Below are positions 17,427 through 27,000 of a stretch of 64,000 nt of DNA, in pieces. The stretch is taken from assembly GCF_022654015.1 (NCBI RefSeq), contig NZ_CP073063.1:434001-498000 (forward strand), given 5' to 3'. The translations under genes were made by a program, and so were the position numbers. Each line of letters starts with the position of its first letter. Positions within the stretch are counted from its first letter, which is position 1. The notes under the pieces were generated by a model. The model made no database searches. It was given only the letters and a program-made list of their open reading frames with translations, and was not told the DNA's origin. The stretch comes from Brevundimonas diminuta. GTDB taxonomy: Bacteria; Pseudomonadota; Alphaproteobacteria; Caulobacterales; Caulobacteraceae.

Positions 17427-19403
17427 ATGGCCGGGGACACTCCCCACGACGCGAGCGCTCCCTCGCCCGCGTCGAACACGCCGGACAAGCCCACCCACGC
17501 CACGGGTCCGGAATCCCACATCCCGGGCGGCCAGGCTGCCAAGCACGGCGGCTTCTGGGCCCTGACCATCGGCGCGATCGGCGTGGTGTTTGGCGACATC
17601 GGCACCAGCCCGCTCTACGCCCTGCGCGAGGCGATCGACCATGCACGCTCCGGCGTCGGCGGCGATCTGGCCGTAATCGGCGTCGTGTCGCTGGCCTTCT
17701 GGGCGCTGATGGTGGTGGTGACGTTCAAATACGTCTTCTTCCTGATGCGCGCCGACAACAAGGGCGAGGGCGGCACCCTGTCCCTGATGGCGCTGGCGCA
17801 GTTCGCGGTCGGTCGGCGCAGCGCCTGGATCTTCATTCTCGGCGTGTGCGGCGCGGCCCTGTTCTATGGCGACGGCATTATCACGCCCGCCATCTCGGTC
17901 CTGTCCGCTGTCGAGGGTTTGCAGGATGCTCCGGGTCTGGCCGGGCGGCTGGATTCCTTCATCGTGCCGATCTCGGCCGGCATCCTGATCGCCCTGTTCC
18001 TGGTCCAGTCGCGCGGCACGGCCAGCCTGGCCAAGTATTTCGGCCCGATCACCGCCGTCTGGTTCCTGAGCTTGGGCGCGCTGGGGCTGTATCATATCTT
18101 CGACGACGTCAGCGTACTGCGGGCCCTTTCGCCCCACTATGGCGTCATGCTTCTGCTCAACGACGGCTTCCTGGGCTTTGTGATCCTGGGCAGCGTCTTC
18201 TTGGCCGTCACGGGGGCCGAGGCCCTCTATGCCGACATGGGCCATTTCGGAAAGGCGCCGATCCGAATGGGCTGGCTGGCCTTCGTGCTGCCGTGCCTGA
18301 CGTTGAACTACCTGGGCCAGGGCGCCCTGATCCTCGACAATCCGGCCGCGTCCGAGAACCCGTTCTGGAACATGGTGCCGCAGTTCGCCTATTGGCCGAT
18401 GCTGATCCTGGCGACCGCCGCGACCGTCATCGCCTCCCAGGCCGTGATCACCGGCGCCTTCTCGGTGACGCAGCAGGCGGTGCAGCTGGGCCTTCTGCCG
18501 CGCATCGACATCAAGAACACTTCCGAGACCCAGGCCGGCCAGATCTTCGTGCCGGCGGTCAACACCTTCCTCATGGTCGGGGTGCTGGTGCTGCTGGTCG
18601 TGTTCCAGAGCTCGCATAACCTGACCGCCGCTTATGGCGTGGCGGTGACCGGCACCATGCTGGTCAATACGCTGATGGCCTATTCGGTTATCCGCAAGGG
18701 TTGGAAGTGGCCGATGTGGGCGGTGGCCGGAACCCTCATTCCGTTCGCCTTCATCGACAGCGTCTTCCTGACGTCCAACCTGCTGAAGATTCCGGACGGG
18801 GCGTGGATGCCGCTGGTGCTGGGCGCCCTGCTGGTCGTGGTGATGTGGACCTGGGTGCGCGGGACGCAGATCCTGACGGCCAAGACGCGCAAGGACAGCC
18901 TGCCGCTGAACGATCTGATCGAGATGCTTCAGGCCCGGCCGCCGCACCGTGCGCCGGGCATGGCCATCTTCCTGACCTCGGATCCCGACGTCGCGCCGGT
19001 CGCCCTGATGCATAATCTCAAGCACAACAAGGTGCTGCACGAGAAGAACGTCATCCTGACCGTGCGCACCTCCGAGCGCCCGCGCGTCAAGGAGGCCGAC
19101 CGGGTGCGGATGGAGCCGATCAACGACGACTTCAAGAAGGTGACGGTCACCTACGGCTTCATGGAGACGCCGAACGTGCCGCGCGCCCTGGGCCTGTGCC
19201 GCAAACAGGGGCTGAAGTTCGACATCATGTCGACCAGCTTCTTCCTGGGTCGCCGTTCGCTGATCCCGTCGGCGCGTCAGGGTATGCCGCTGTGGCAGGA
19301 CAAGCTGTTTATCTTCCTGATGCGCAACGCCGCCAATCCGACCGACTTCTTCCACATCCCGCCCGGCCGCGTGGTCGAGCTTGGCGCGCAGGTGGCGGTA
19401 TGA
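17427..19403 (+). CDS. kup: Kup-type potassium uptake protein
   Basis: The 658-residue product has a hydrophilic N-terminus of about 45 residues and then about 12 membrane helices beginning GAIGVVFGDIGTSPLYALRE, the Kup signature, with YGDGIITPAISVLSA and GAEALYADMGHFG further on. A cytoplasmic C-terminal domain covers about the last 120 residues. It imports K+ with H+. GGAGG lies 6 bases before ATG 17427; an earlier ATG (17364) lacks a site. The stop overlaps the next start as ATGA. Confidence 0.96.
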   Translation: MAGDTPHDASAPSPASNTPDKPTHATGPESHIPGGQAAKHGGFWALTIGAIGVVFGDIGTSPLYALREAIDHARSGVGGDLAVIGVVSLAFWALMVVVTFKYVFFLMRADNKGEGGTLSLMALAQFAVGRRSAWIFILGVCGAALFYGDGIITPAISVLSAVEGLQDAPGLAGRLDSFIVPISAGILIALFLVQSRGTASLAKYFGPITAVWFLSLGALGLYHIFDDVSVLRALSPHYGVMLLLNDGFLGFVILGSVFLAVTGAEALYADMGHFGKAPIRMGWLAFVLPCLTLNYLGQGALILDNPAASENPFWNMVPQFAYWPMLILATAATVIASQAVITGAFSVTQQAVQLGLLPRIDIKNTSETQAGQIFVPAVNTFLMVGVLVLLVVFQSSHNLTAAYGVAVTGTMLVNTLMAYSVIRKGWKWPMWAVAGTLIPFAFIDSVFLTSNLLKIPDGAWMPLVLGALLVVVMWTWVRGTQILTAKTRKDSLPLNDLIEMLQARPPHRAPGMAIFLTSDPDVAPVALMHNLKHNKVLHEKNVILTVRTSERPRVKEADRVRMEPINDDFKKVTVTYGFMETPNVPRALGLCRKQGLKFDIMSTSFFLGRRSLIPSARQGMPLWQDKLFIFLMRNAANPTDFFHIPPGRVVELGAQVAV

Positions 19404-20788
19404 GCACCGAGGGACGGGGCGGGCAGAGCTCGCAGGCGCGCGGGCGTCGCATGGCCACCAAGGGCCGCCCGCGCCCGGCCCCGGCCGAAGCCGCTCAAGG
19501 GCCGTCGCAGGACGATATCGGCGTGGAGGCCCGCGTCGTCGCCGGCATCCTGCTGAACGCCGCGCTGGAGAAGCGCAACGGATTGGACGAAGCCCTGTCT
19601 CAGCCCGCCGCCCGCGCGCTTGAGCCGATGGATCGCGCCTTCGCTCGCGCCGTCGCCATGGCGGCCCTGCGTCGTCTGGGCGAGATCGACCAGATCCTGG
19701 ATCGCCGCCTGAAGAAGTCGCCGCCCGAGGCCGTGCGCACCCTGATGCGCATCGCACTGGCCCAGACCCTGGTGCTGGAAACGCCCGCCTTCGCCGCCGT
19801 CTCGACGGCGGTGAAACTGGCCGAGCGTGATCCAAAGACCCGGCCTTACAAGAACCTGGTCAACGCCGTGCTGCGCGGGGTTGGACGCGAAGGCCCCGGC
19901 CTGACCACGGCCGAAAGCAATCTGCCGGACTGGATCGCGGCGCGCTGGAAGGCGACCTATGGCGAGGCCGCCCTGGCGGGTCTGGCCTTGGCCGCGCGCG
20001 AAGAACCCGCGACCGATCTCAGCCTGAAGCCAGGCGTCGATCCCGCCGCGGTCGCCGCCGCTGTCGAGGGCGAAGCCTTGCCCGGGGGCACGGTTCGCAC
20101 CGGCCGTCGCGGCGATGTGGCAGGCTGGCCCGGTTTCGAGGACGGCGACTGGTGGGTTCAGGACGCAGCCGCCGCCGTGCCGGGGCGTCTGCTGGACGTG
20201 AAATCGGGTGAGACGGCGCTCGACATGTGCGCCGCGCCTGGAGGCAAGACGCTGCAACTGGCGGCCGCCGGCGCGTCGGTCGTCGCGCTCGATCGTTCGG
20301 CCCCGCGTCTGAAACGCCTGACGCAAAACCTTGAGCGGACCGGCCTCACCACCGAGGTCGTCGCCGTGCCGGCCGAGGACTGGGAGGACGTCCGCACCTT
20401 CGACGCCGTTCTGCTGGATGCGCCCTGCACCGCGACGGGCACCTTCCGCCGCAATCCGGAGGTCTTGCGCGCCACCAAACCGGCAGAGGTCGCCAAGCTG
20501 GCCGACGTCCAGCACCGCCTGCTCGACGCCGCCGCCGAGCGTGTGAAGCCGGGCGGCCGTCTGGTCTACTGCACCTGCTCGCTGGAGCGCGAGGAGGGCG
20601 AGACCCAGATCATCGCCTTCCTGCGTCGCAACCCTGCCTTCCGCACCGTCGCCGCTGATCCGGCCGCCGTCGGCGCCCCGCCAGAGGCGCTGACGCCCGA
20701 AGGCTGGCTGCGCATGCTGCCCTCCATGTGGGCCGAACACGGCGGACTGGACGGCTTCTTCGCGGCCAGGCTGGAACGAGTGTCCTGA
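19400..20788 (+). CDS. RsmB/NOP-type RNA m5C methyltransferase
   Basis: The 462-residue product has an N-terminal NusB-like helical domain (about 35-170) and a Rossmann methyltransferase domain with DMCAAPGGKTLQLA for S-adenosylmethionine, DAPCTATGTFRRNPE with the first Cys, and VYCTCSLEREEGE with the second, catalytic Cys. RsmB proteins methylate C967 of 16S rRNA; this one could be RsmB or a relative. ATG overlaps the kup TGA (ATGA). In Caulobacterales such genes often precede rpe, as here. Confidence 0.93.
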   Translation: MSTEGRGGQSSQARGRRMATKGRPRPAPAEAAQGPSQDDIGVEARVVAGILLNAALEKRNGLDEALSQPAARALEPMDRAFARAVAMAALRRLGEIDQILDRRLKKSPPEAVRTLMRIALAQTLVLETPAFAAVSTAVKLAERDPKTRPYKNLVNAVLRGVGREGPGLTTAESNLPDWIAARWKATYGEAALAGLALAAREEPATDLSLKPGVDPAAVAAAVEGEALPGGTVRTGRRGDVAGWPGFEDGDWWVQDAAAAVPGRLLDVKSGETALDMCAAPGGKTLQLAAAGASVVALDRSAPRLKRLTQNLERTGLTTEVVAVPAEDWEDVRTFDAVLLDAPCTATGTFRRNPEVLRATKPAEVAKLADVQHRLLDAAAERVKPGGRLVYCTCSLEREEGETQIIAFLRRNPAFRTVAADPAAVGAPPEALTPEGWLRMLPSMWAEHGGLDGFFAARLERVS

Positions 20789-20835
20789 GCGGGAGCGCCT
20801 TGCTCCTGCCCGCAACCCGCCTTATCCGGAAGGCC

Positions 20836-21510
20836 ATGGCCGTTACCCCTCTGATCTGCCCGTCGATCCTCGCCAGCGATTTCGCGCGGCTGGGTGAAGA
20901 AGTCCGCGCGCTGGAAGCGGCGGGCGCCGACTGGATTCACGTCGATGTGATGGACGGGCATTTCGTGCCGAACATCACGCTCGGCCCCGACATCGTGAAG
21001 GCGATCCGACCGCACACGACCCTGCCGTTTGACGTGCACCTGATGGTCGCGCCGGTCGATCCTTGGCTGGAGGCGTTCCGCGAGGCGGGCGCCGACATCC
21101 TGACCGTTCACCCTGAGAGCGGGCCGCACCTGCACCGCACCCTGGGTCGCATTCGCCAGCTGGGCGCCAAGGCCGGCATCGTGTTCAATCCGGCGACGCC
21201 GCTGTCGATCCTGGAAGAGGTGGTCGATCTGGTCGATCTGGTGCTGATCATGTCGGTCAACCCGGGCTTCGGCGGTCAGAAATTTATCGACAGTTCGTTG
21301 AAGAAGATCGCGGGCGCGCGGGCCATTCTCGACCGCGCCGGTTCGTCGGCTCACCTTCAGGTGGATGGCGGCGTGACCTCCGCCAACGCCGCAGCCTGCG
21401 TCGCCGCCGGCGCCGATGCGCTGGTCGCCGGCTCGTTCGTGTTCAAGGGCGATTACGCGACCAATATCGCCGCCCTGAAGGCTGCGCCGGCTGCTCAGAG
21501 CTTCGCGTGA
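20836..21510 (+). CDS. rpe: Ribulose-phosphate 3-epimerase
   Basis: The 224-residue TIM-barrel product carries the Rpe motifs CPSILASDFARLGEE, HVDVMDGHFVPNITLG, FDVHLMV, MSVNPGFGGQKFI and VDGGV with AGSFVF. Metal and catalytic Asp are in VDVMDG and VDGG. It interconverts ribulose-5-phosphate and xylulose-5-phosphate in the pentose phosphate and other pathways. GGAAGG lies just before ATG. The stop overlaps the next gene's GTG start (GTGA). Confidence 0.97.
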   Translation: MAVTPLICPSILASDFARLGEEVRALEAAGADWIHVDVMDGHFVPNITLGPDIVKAIRPHTTLPFDVHLMVAPVDPWLEAFREAGADILTVHPESGPHLHRTLGRIRQLGAKAGIVFNPATPLSILEEVVDLVDLVLIMSVNPGFGGQKFIDSSLKKIAGARAILDRAGSSAHLQVDGGVTSANAAACVAAGADALVAGSFVFKGDYATNIAALKAAPAAQSFA

Positions 21511-23354
21511 GCCCGCTCGGCCCCTTCGCCCCGCGGGGCCAGGAAACGACGCTGGACGTCGCCTCGGGTCAGATTCCCGGCCTGCCTGGCGCGCCGGTGC
21601 GCACGCCGGTTCGATCGGGCGACACGACTGCCGGACCCGGCCTGTGGCCCGCCATCGCCGGACGGTTGGCGACGCGGCAGCTGTGGATCGAGCTTTACGG
21701 CCTGCCCGGTTACGGCCTGACGCTGGGGTCGCCGCTGGGCGGAGGCAAGGTGACGGCCTTCGCCGCCACGCCGCGCGATTTCCGCCCGCACGATCCGGCG
21801 CCGGGGCGCAATGTCCTGGCCGGGCGTTTCATGCTGGCCGGCGCCTCGATGGAGGTCGAGTCCCCGTCCGATCCGTGGAACCGGCCCAGTCCTTCGCGAC
21901 CCTTTGCGGTCGAGCTTCACGCCTTCGCCTGGATGCCGGGGCTGATGGCCCAAGGCGACCGAGGCGCGCGCGAGGCGCTGCGTCTGACCCTGGCCTGGGC
22001 CGACGCCTTCGCACGATGGTCGCCCTTCGCCTGGGGACCGGAAATTCTGGCGCGGCGGGTCGTCAATCTGGCGTGCGGCGCACGGCGGATGGGCGCTGTT
22101 GCGACCGAGGCCGAGCGGCTGAAACTGGCCGACAGTCTAGCGCGCCAGACCCGACAACTGCTGCGTCCGCCCGGCGGTCTGGCCAGCCGGGCCGAGCGGT
22201 TGACGGCGGCGGCCATTGGCGGCTGCGTGCTGGCGGGTTCGCCAGGGCAGGCCTTGCGTCGCCGCGCGCTGTCGCGGCTGGACGGCGCCTTGAAGACGAC
22301 GGTGCAGGCCGACGGCGGCCACGCCTCGCGCAGTCCTGAAGCGGGCCTCGAGCTGCTGCTCGACCTGCTGACGCTGGACGACGCCCTGTCGCAACTGTCC
22401 GAACCGACGCCCGAGAGCGTGTCGGCCGCCATTGCCCGGCTGACACAGGGCCTGCGCCTGCTGACCTTGCCCGACGGTCGGCTGGCCAGCTTCCAGGGCG
22501 GTGGCCCCTCCACGTTCGAACGCGTCGCGGCCGCCCGCGCCCACGATGACGAAGCGATGGCCAGAAGCGACGACGCGCCTGCAGCGACCGGTGCGGTCGC
22601 CGGCCTGACGCGCATCGCCAGCCCCCTGCTCACCATCATCGCCGACACCGCTCCGCCGGCGCGCGACGCCTGGGGGGCGGCCGCCTGCGCCCAGCCGCTG
22701 GCGCTGGAGATCGCCTGCGGCAAGGATCGTTTGGTGACCGGCTCGGGGTGGACGCCGGCCTCGACGGATCGCCAGGCCCTGCGCCTGACGCCCGCCCACT
22801 CTACCCTGACCCTGGGCGAGCGGTCGCTGAACGAACCGCTGGGCGGCTGGAAGGGCGACCTGTTGGGTCCGCGCCTGGTCGGACCGCCGATCCATGTGAC
22901 CACCGACCTGCGCGACGGCGACGGCGCCGTCTGGCTGGAGATGGAACACGACGGCTGGAATGAGTTGTTCGGCCTGAACCATCAACGCCGGCTCTATCTG
23001 GACCAGCGGCTTGACGAGCTGCGGGCCGAAGAAAAACTCTTTCCCTCGCCATGCCGCAGGGAGATGGTGCGCCAGATCGCGGCCCCCTACGCCATCCGCT
23101 TCCATCTGGAGCCGGGGGTTCAGGCCTCTCTGGCGCGCGACCGACGCTCGATCCTGCTGCGGGGCGCCTCGGGCCGGGGCTGGTGGTTCAGGACCGATGG
23201 ACCGGATGTGGCCATCGAGCCCAGCGTCCATATCGATGCCGGCCTGACCCGCCGTTCGCTGCAGATCGTGGTGCGCGGCTCGGCTCGCACCGACAGCGAG
23301 ACAAAGATCCGCTGGAAGCTGAGCCCGGCCGGCGCGAGCGGCGATCCTATCTAA
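21507..23354 (+). CDS. Heparinase II/III-like protein
   Basis: The 615-residue product has an N-terminal helical (alpha/alpha toroid-like) region with WADAFARW and RLTAAAIGGCVLAG and a C-terminal beta-sandwich typical of the heparinase II/III family (HDGWNELFGLNHQRRLYLD, FHLEPGVQASLA). Such proteins are polysaccharide lyases; in alphaproteobacteria several act on unknown uronic-acid polymers. No signal peptide is obvious. It starts with GTG overlapping rpe. Whether it acts on the polysaccharide of the 47-62 kb locus is unknown. Confidence 0.88.
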   Translation: MSPLGPFAPRGQETTLDVASGQIPGLPGAPVRTPVRSGDTTAGPGLWPAIAGRLATRQLWIELYGLPGYGLTLGSPLGGGKVTAFAATPRDFRPHDPAPGRNVLAGRFMLAGASMEVESPSDPWNRPSPSRPFAVELHAFAWMPGLMAQGDRGAREALRLTLAWADAFARWSPFAWGPEILARRVVNLACGARRMGAVATEAERLKLADSLARQTRQLLRPPGGLASRAERLTAAAIGGCVLAGSPGQALRRRALSRLDGALKTTVQADGGHASRSPEAGLELLLDLLTLDDALSQLSEPTPESVSAAIARLTQGLRLLTLPDGRLASFQGGGPSTFERVAAARAHDDEAMARSDDAPAATGAVAGLTRIASPLLTIIADTAPPARDAWGAAACAQPLALEIACGKDRLVTGSGWTPASTDRQALRLTPAHSTLTLGERSLNEPLGGWKGDLLGPRLVGPPIHVTTDLRDGDGAVWLEMEHDGWNELFGLNHQRRLYLDQRLDELRAEEKLFPSPCRREMVRQIAAPYAIRFHLEPGVQASLARDRRSILLRGASGRGWWFRTDGPDVAIEPSVHIDAGLTRRSLQIVVRGSARTDSETKIRWKLSPAGASGDPI

Positions 23355-23425
23355 ATCTCAGCTCGCGTAAGTTCGTAGCTCTGTCATGTTCCATGGCCAA
23401 TGACACGCCAGCTCGCGATGAACCA

Positions 23426-24214
23426 ATGAAGCTCCTTATTTCCGTTTCTTCAGCAATTTTCACTTTCGTCGGTCTCGCCGTCTTGGGCGCTGCCGCGCAG
23501 GCTCAGGAGCTCTCTGTTGATGATTGGGAGTATGGCGAGGATGCTGCAAGCAGGACCGCAGCCGCCATGGTGGAGTTCTCTGGAGGACAGGCTATTGTGA
23601 TCCAGTGCCGTGCGGGAGCCCTAAGCGTTGTTCTGCTTGGCGTCCCTCAGACGACAGCAACATTTAGAACATTGGAATTGTACCGAGCCGATGGGCGGAG
23701 CGACGCGGGACGCTGGCAGGCCTCTTCCCCCAGTACGGCTTTTCGCAGCACTGCCGCCGCTCGCGACGCGCGCTTTTTTAAGGGCGGCGGAGTTCTGACG
23801 GTTCGTTCCCGCGAAGGTGATCCGGATCGCATGCGGATGGAGCTTGATCTTCCTACAGAGTCTAAAAACGTGGACAGGGTTTTGACAGCCTGTGATCGTC
23901 CCTTAATCGAACGTCGTGACACCATGCCACGGGTGGATGAAACGCTGCTTGACGAGCATTGGCTGAGAGGGCTGCAGCTCGGCTCCCGCCCAGGGAACGC
24001 ACGGGCGGATATCAGTTGCATTGTCGGGCGCGAAATGAGGCCTGTAAATTGTCTGATTGAAGCGGAGGCGCCCAAGGATGGAGGCTTCGGGCGCAGCTTG
24101 ACCCGCGCCGTCGAGCGGCAAAAAATCGCGATCAGCGATCCCGCTCTAATTCAGGACCATGTGTTCTATTTGAGCTTGGAGGTCGTCACGCAAACTTCCT
24201 CGATATCGCGATAA
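23426..24214 (+). CDS. Exported protein of unknown function
   Basis: The 262-residue product has a signal peptide MKLLISVSSAIFTFVGLAVL, with cleavage likely after AQA. The mature part begins QELSVDDWEYGEDAASRTAAAMVEF and contains few Cys (QCRAG, LTACDR, DISCIVG, NCLIEA), which could pair in the periplasm. No known domain recognised. The composition is less GC-rich than its neighbours, with codons such as TTT, AGA and CTT. ATG 23393 (MANDTPARDEP) is an upstream alternative but lacks signal-peptide character. It stands alone between the heparinase-like gene and purH. Confidence 0.75.
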   Translation: MKLLISVSSAIFTFVGLAVLGAAAQAQELSVDDWEYGEDAASRTAAAMVEFSGGQAIVIQCRAGALSVVLLGVPQTTATFRTLELYRADGRSDAGRWQASSPSTAFRSTAAARDARFFKGGGVLTVRSREGDPDRMRMELDLPTESKNVDRVLTACDRPLIERRDTMPRVDETLLDEHWLRGLQLGSRPGNARADISCIVGREMRPVNCLIEAEAPKDGGFGRSLTRAVERQKIAISDPALIQDHVFYLSLEVVTQTSSISR

Positions 24215-24299
24215 GCTTTGGATGCTCGCAGGGTGACGTAATGGCGGTCCGGTGCTAGAGGGCGCGCCAACCCCCGCCAGCTTTCCCGGACGCCGCTTC

Positions 24300-25904
24300 A
24301 TGCCCGCCGCTCCTGACTTTCCGCCCGCCCCTGACCGGGTCAAGCCGCAACGCGCTCTGATCTCTCTGTCCGACAAGGCCGGGCTGGAGGATGCGGCCCG
24401 CACGCTGCACGATCTGGGCGTCGAACTGGTCTCGACCGGCGGGACGCGCGCGGCGATCGAGAAGCTGGGTCTGCCGGTCAAGGACGTGGCTGATCTGACC
24501 GGCTTCCCCGAGATGATGGACGGCCGGGTCAAGACCCTGCACCCGATCGTTCACGGCGGCCTCCTGGGCGTGCGTGACGCGGCCGACCATGCCCAGGCCA
24601 TGACCGATCACGGCATCGGCGCCATCGATATCGTCTGGATCGACCTCTATCCGTTCGAAAGCACCGTCGCGGCCGGAGGCGCCTTCGAGGCGGCGGTCGA
24701 GAACATCGACATCGGCGGCCCGGCCATGATCCGCTCGGGCTCCAAGAACCACGGCTACGTCGCCGTCGCCGTCGACGGCGAGAGCATCGGCCTGATCCTT
24801 GAGGCGCTGAAGACCGAAGGCTCGACCGATCTGGCTCTGCGCAAGCGCCTGGCCGCACGCGCGTTTGCGCGCACCGCCGCCTATGACGCCGCCGTCTCCG
24901 GATGGTTCGCCGGTCAGATCGAGGATGCCGCCCCGGCTCGCAAGTTCATCGCGGGCTCGCTGGCCCAGACCCTGCGCTATGGCGAGAATCCGCACCAGAC
25001 CGGCGCCTTCTACCGCACCGGCGAGCGCCGTCCGGGCGTGGCGTATGCCGACCAGGTTCAAGGCAAGGAACTGGGTTACAACAATATCGCCGACGCCGAC
25101 GCCGCCTATGAGCTGGTGGCCGAGTTCGAACAGCCGGCCGTGGTCATCGTCAAACACGCCAACCCTTGCGGCGTTGCGGTGGGCAAGGACCTGTCCGAAG
25201 CCTATGCTCGCGCGCTGGAATGCGACGCCGTTTCGGCCTTCGGCGGCGTGATCGCGGTCAACCGTCCGCTCACGGCTGAGGACGCCCGCGCCATCACCGG
25301 CATCTTTACCGAGGTCGTCATCGCCCCCGGCGCCGACGACGAGGCCAAGGCCGTCTTCGCCGCCAAGAAGAATCTGCGTCTGCTGATCACCGACGGCCTG
25401 CCCGATCCGCACGGTCCGGGCGAGGTGTTCCGCTCGGTCGGCGGCGGTTTCCTGGTCCAGTCGCGCGACCGGTCGCTGATCAAGCCGTCGGACCTGAAGA
25501 TCGTCACCAAGCGCCAGCCGACGCCGACCGAGATCCAGGACATGCTGTTCGCCTTCACCGTGGCCAAACACGTCAAGTCCAACGCCATCGTCTACGCCAA
25601 GGACGGCCAGACTGCGGGCATTGGCGCCGGCCAGATGAACCGTCGCGACAGCGCCCGCATCGCCGCCATCCGCGCCAAGGAAGCCGGAGAAGCCAAGGGT
25701 CTGACCCAGTCCTTAGCCGAGGGATCGGCCTGTGCGTCTGAAGCCTTCTTCCCCTTCGCCGACGGTCTCTTGGAAGCCGTCGCGGCCGGCGCCACGGCGG
25801 TGATCCAGCCGGGCGGCTCGATGCGCGACGCCGAGGTCATCGCCGCCGCCGACGAGAAGGGCATCGCCATGGCCTTCACCGGCGTTAGGGTCTTCAGGCA
25901 TTGA
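24300..25904 (+). CDS. purH: Bifunctional IMP cyclohydrolase / AICAR transformylase
   Basis: The 534-residue product has the MGS-like N-terminal IMP cyclohydrolase domain ([42 protein letters not shown]) and the AICAR transformylase domain with [11 protein letters not shown] and [13 protein letters not shown]. It does the last two steps of purine synthesis. A frame-open GTG at 24252 would add 16 residues; ATG 24300 gives the normal family length. A clear terminator follows. Confidence 0.97.
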   Translation: MPAAPDFPPAPDRVKPQRALISLSDKAGLEDAARTLHDLGVELVSTGGTRAAIEKLGLPVKDVADLTGFPEMMDGRVKTLHPIVHGGLLGVRDAADHAQAMTDHGIGAIDIVWIDLYPFESTVAAGGAFEAAVENIDIGGPAMIRSGSKNHGYVAVAVDGESIGLILEALKTEGSTDLALRKRLAARAFARTAAYDAAVSGWFAGQIEDAAPARKFIAGSLAQTLRYGENPHQTGAFYRTGERRPGVAYADQVQGKELGYNNIADADAAYELVAEFEQPAVVIVKHANPCGVAVGKDLSEAYARALECDAVSAFGGVIAVNRPLTAEDARAITGIFTEVVIAPGADDEAKAVFAAKKNLRLLITDGLPDPHGPGEVFRSVGGGFLVQSRDRSLIKPSDLKIVTKRQPTPTEIQDMLFAFTVAKHVKSNAIVYAKDGQTAGIGAGQMNRRDSARIAAIRAKEAGEAKGLTQSLAEGSACASEAFFPFADGLLEAVAAGATAVIQPGGSMRDAEVIAAADEKGIAMAFTGVRVFRH

Positions 25905-25913
25905 TCCTGGAGA

Positions 25914-25967
25914 GAAGGGCGCTACCGCTCGCGACCCGGTCGCTCGCTGCTTGAGCGCCCTTCTTCC
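25914..25967 (+). terminator. Terminator after purH
   Basis: GAAGGGCGCT (25914-25923) and AGCGCCCTTC (25954-25963) form a perfect 10-base stem with a 30-base loop that can itself pair in part, followed by TTCC. It starts 9 bases after the purH stop. Confidence 0.75.
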
Positions 25968-26046
25968 TGATCCGCGCGCCTTAACGTGACTGGACGCTCG
26001 ACGCCGGGCGTGATGCTCTGACGTCTTTTCCGCGTTGGAGCGTCTC

Positions 26047-26946
26047 ATGACCGTGCTGATCCGTCCCGAAGGCCAGACCGCCGACGACCTGAAACTAAGC
26101 CGTCGCACCTTGGGCGCGCTCGGGGGGCTGCTGTTTTCCGGCTATGCGGTCGCAGCCTTGGCGAAAGAGGCCAAGCCGATCACGACCGATGACGCGGGCC
26201 TGGCGACGGAGACCGTGACCTATGCGGCGCCGGACGGGTTTCAGCTTCCGGCCTATGTGGCGCGACCGGGGGGCGACGGGCCGTTCCCGGTAGTCGTGGT
26301 GGTGTCGGAAATCTTCGGCGTCCACGAATATATCCGCGATATCTGCCGCCGTCTGGCCAAGCAGGGATACGCCGCCATTGCACCGGCCTTCTTCGTCCGG
26401 ATCGAGGATCCCGCGCCGCTGTCGGACATGCAGCGGATCATGCAGATCGTCAGGGCGGCCAACTATGAGCAGGTGATGGGCGATCTGTCGGCGACGCTGG
26501 AATGGGCCAGCCAGCAGTCGTGGTCCAAGGACGGCAAGGTCGGCATCACCGGCTACTGCTGGGGCGGCAAGGTGGTGTGGCAGGGGGCGGCCCGCTTCGC
26601 CGCCATCGGCGCCGGCGTGGCCTGGTACGGCCGCTTGGCCCCCGCCGCAGACGCCACTCCGGTTCAAATCTCATCGGGCCAACCCTGGCCGATCGACATC
26701 GCCGACGATCTGAAGGCGCCCGTGCTCGGCCTGTACGGCGGCAAGGATCAGGGCATCCCATTGGCCAGCGTCGAGCGGATGCGCGACGCTCTGGCCCGGG
26801 CCGGCCAGACCGGCAGCCAGATCGTCGTCTATCCCGACGCCCAGCACGGCTTCCACGCTGACTACCGCGCCAGCTATTCGGAGGCGGACGCGAAGGACGG
26901 CTGGTCCAAGCTGCTGGCGACGTTCGATAAAGCGTTAAAGAATTAG
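26047..26946 (+). CDS. Dienelactone hydrolase family protein with Tat-like signal
   Basis: The 299-residue product has an N-terminal twin-arginine-like motif, LSRRTLG, followed by a hydrophobic stretch (GALGGLLFSGYAVAAL), so it is probably folded and then exported. The alpha/beta hydrolase has the nucleophile Cys in GYCWGGK, Asp in YGGKDQG and His in QHGFH, the catalytic triad of dienelactone hydrolases. The natural substrate is unknown. GGAGCGTCTC lies before ATG 26047; the first in-frame start, TTG 26035, is less likely. Confidence 0.88.
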   Translation: MTVLIRPEGQTADDLKLSRRTLGALGGLLFSGYAVAALAKEAKPITTDDAGLATETVTYAAPDGFQLPAYVARPGGDGPFPVVVVVSEIFGVHEYIRDICRRLAKQGYAAIAPAFFVRIEDPAPLSDMQRIMQIVRAANYEQVMGDLSATLEWASQQSWSKDGKVGITGYCWGGKVVWQGAARFAAIGAGVAWYGRLAPAADATPVQISSGQPWPIDIADDLKAPVLGLYGGKDQGIPLASVERMRDALARAGQTGSQIVVYPDAQHGFHADYRASYSEADAKDGWSKLLATFDKALKN

Positions 26947-26963
26947 GGTGTTACTGATGTGAA

Positions 26964-26980
26964 GGCTGCGGGGAGCAGCC
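26964..26980 (+). other. Short stem-loop upstream of the subtilase gene
   Basis: GGCTGC (26964-26969) and GCAGCC (26975-26980) form a 6-base stem with a 5-base loop, 20 bases before the GTG start of the subtilase. There is no T run. It may be a leader hairpin or an mRNA end structure for the hydrolase gene. Confidence 0.3.
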
Positions 26981-27000
26981 CGAGTATGGGAGGGTAGGGC

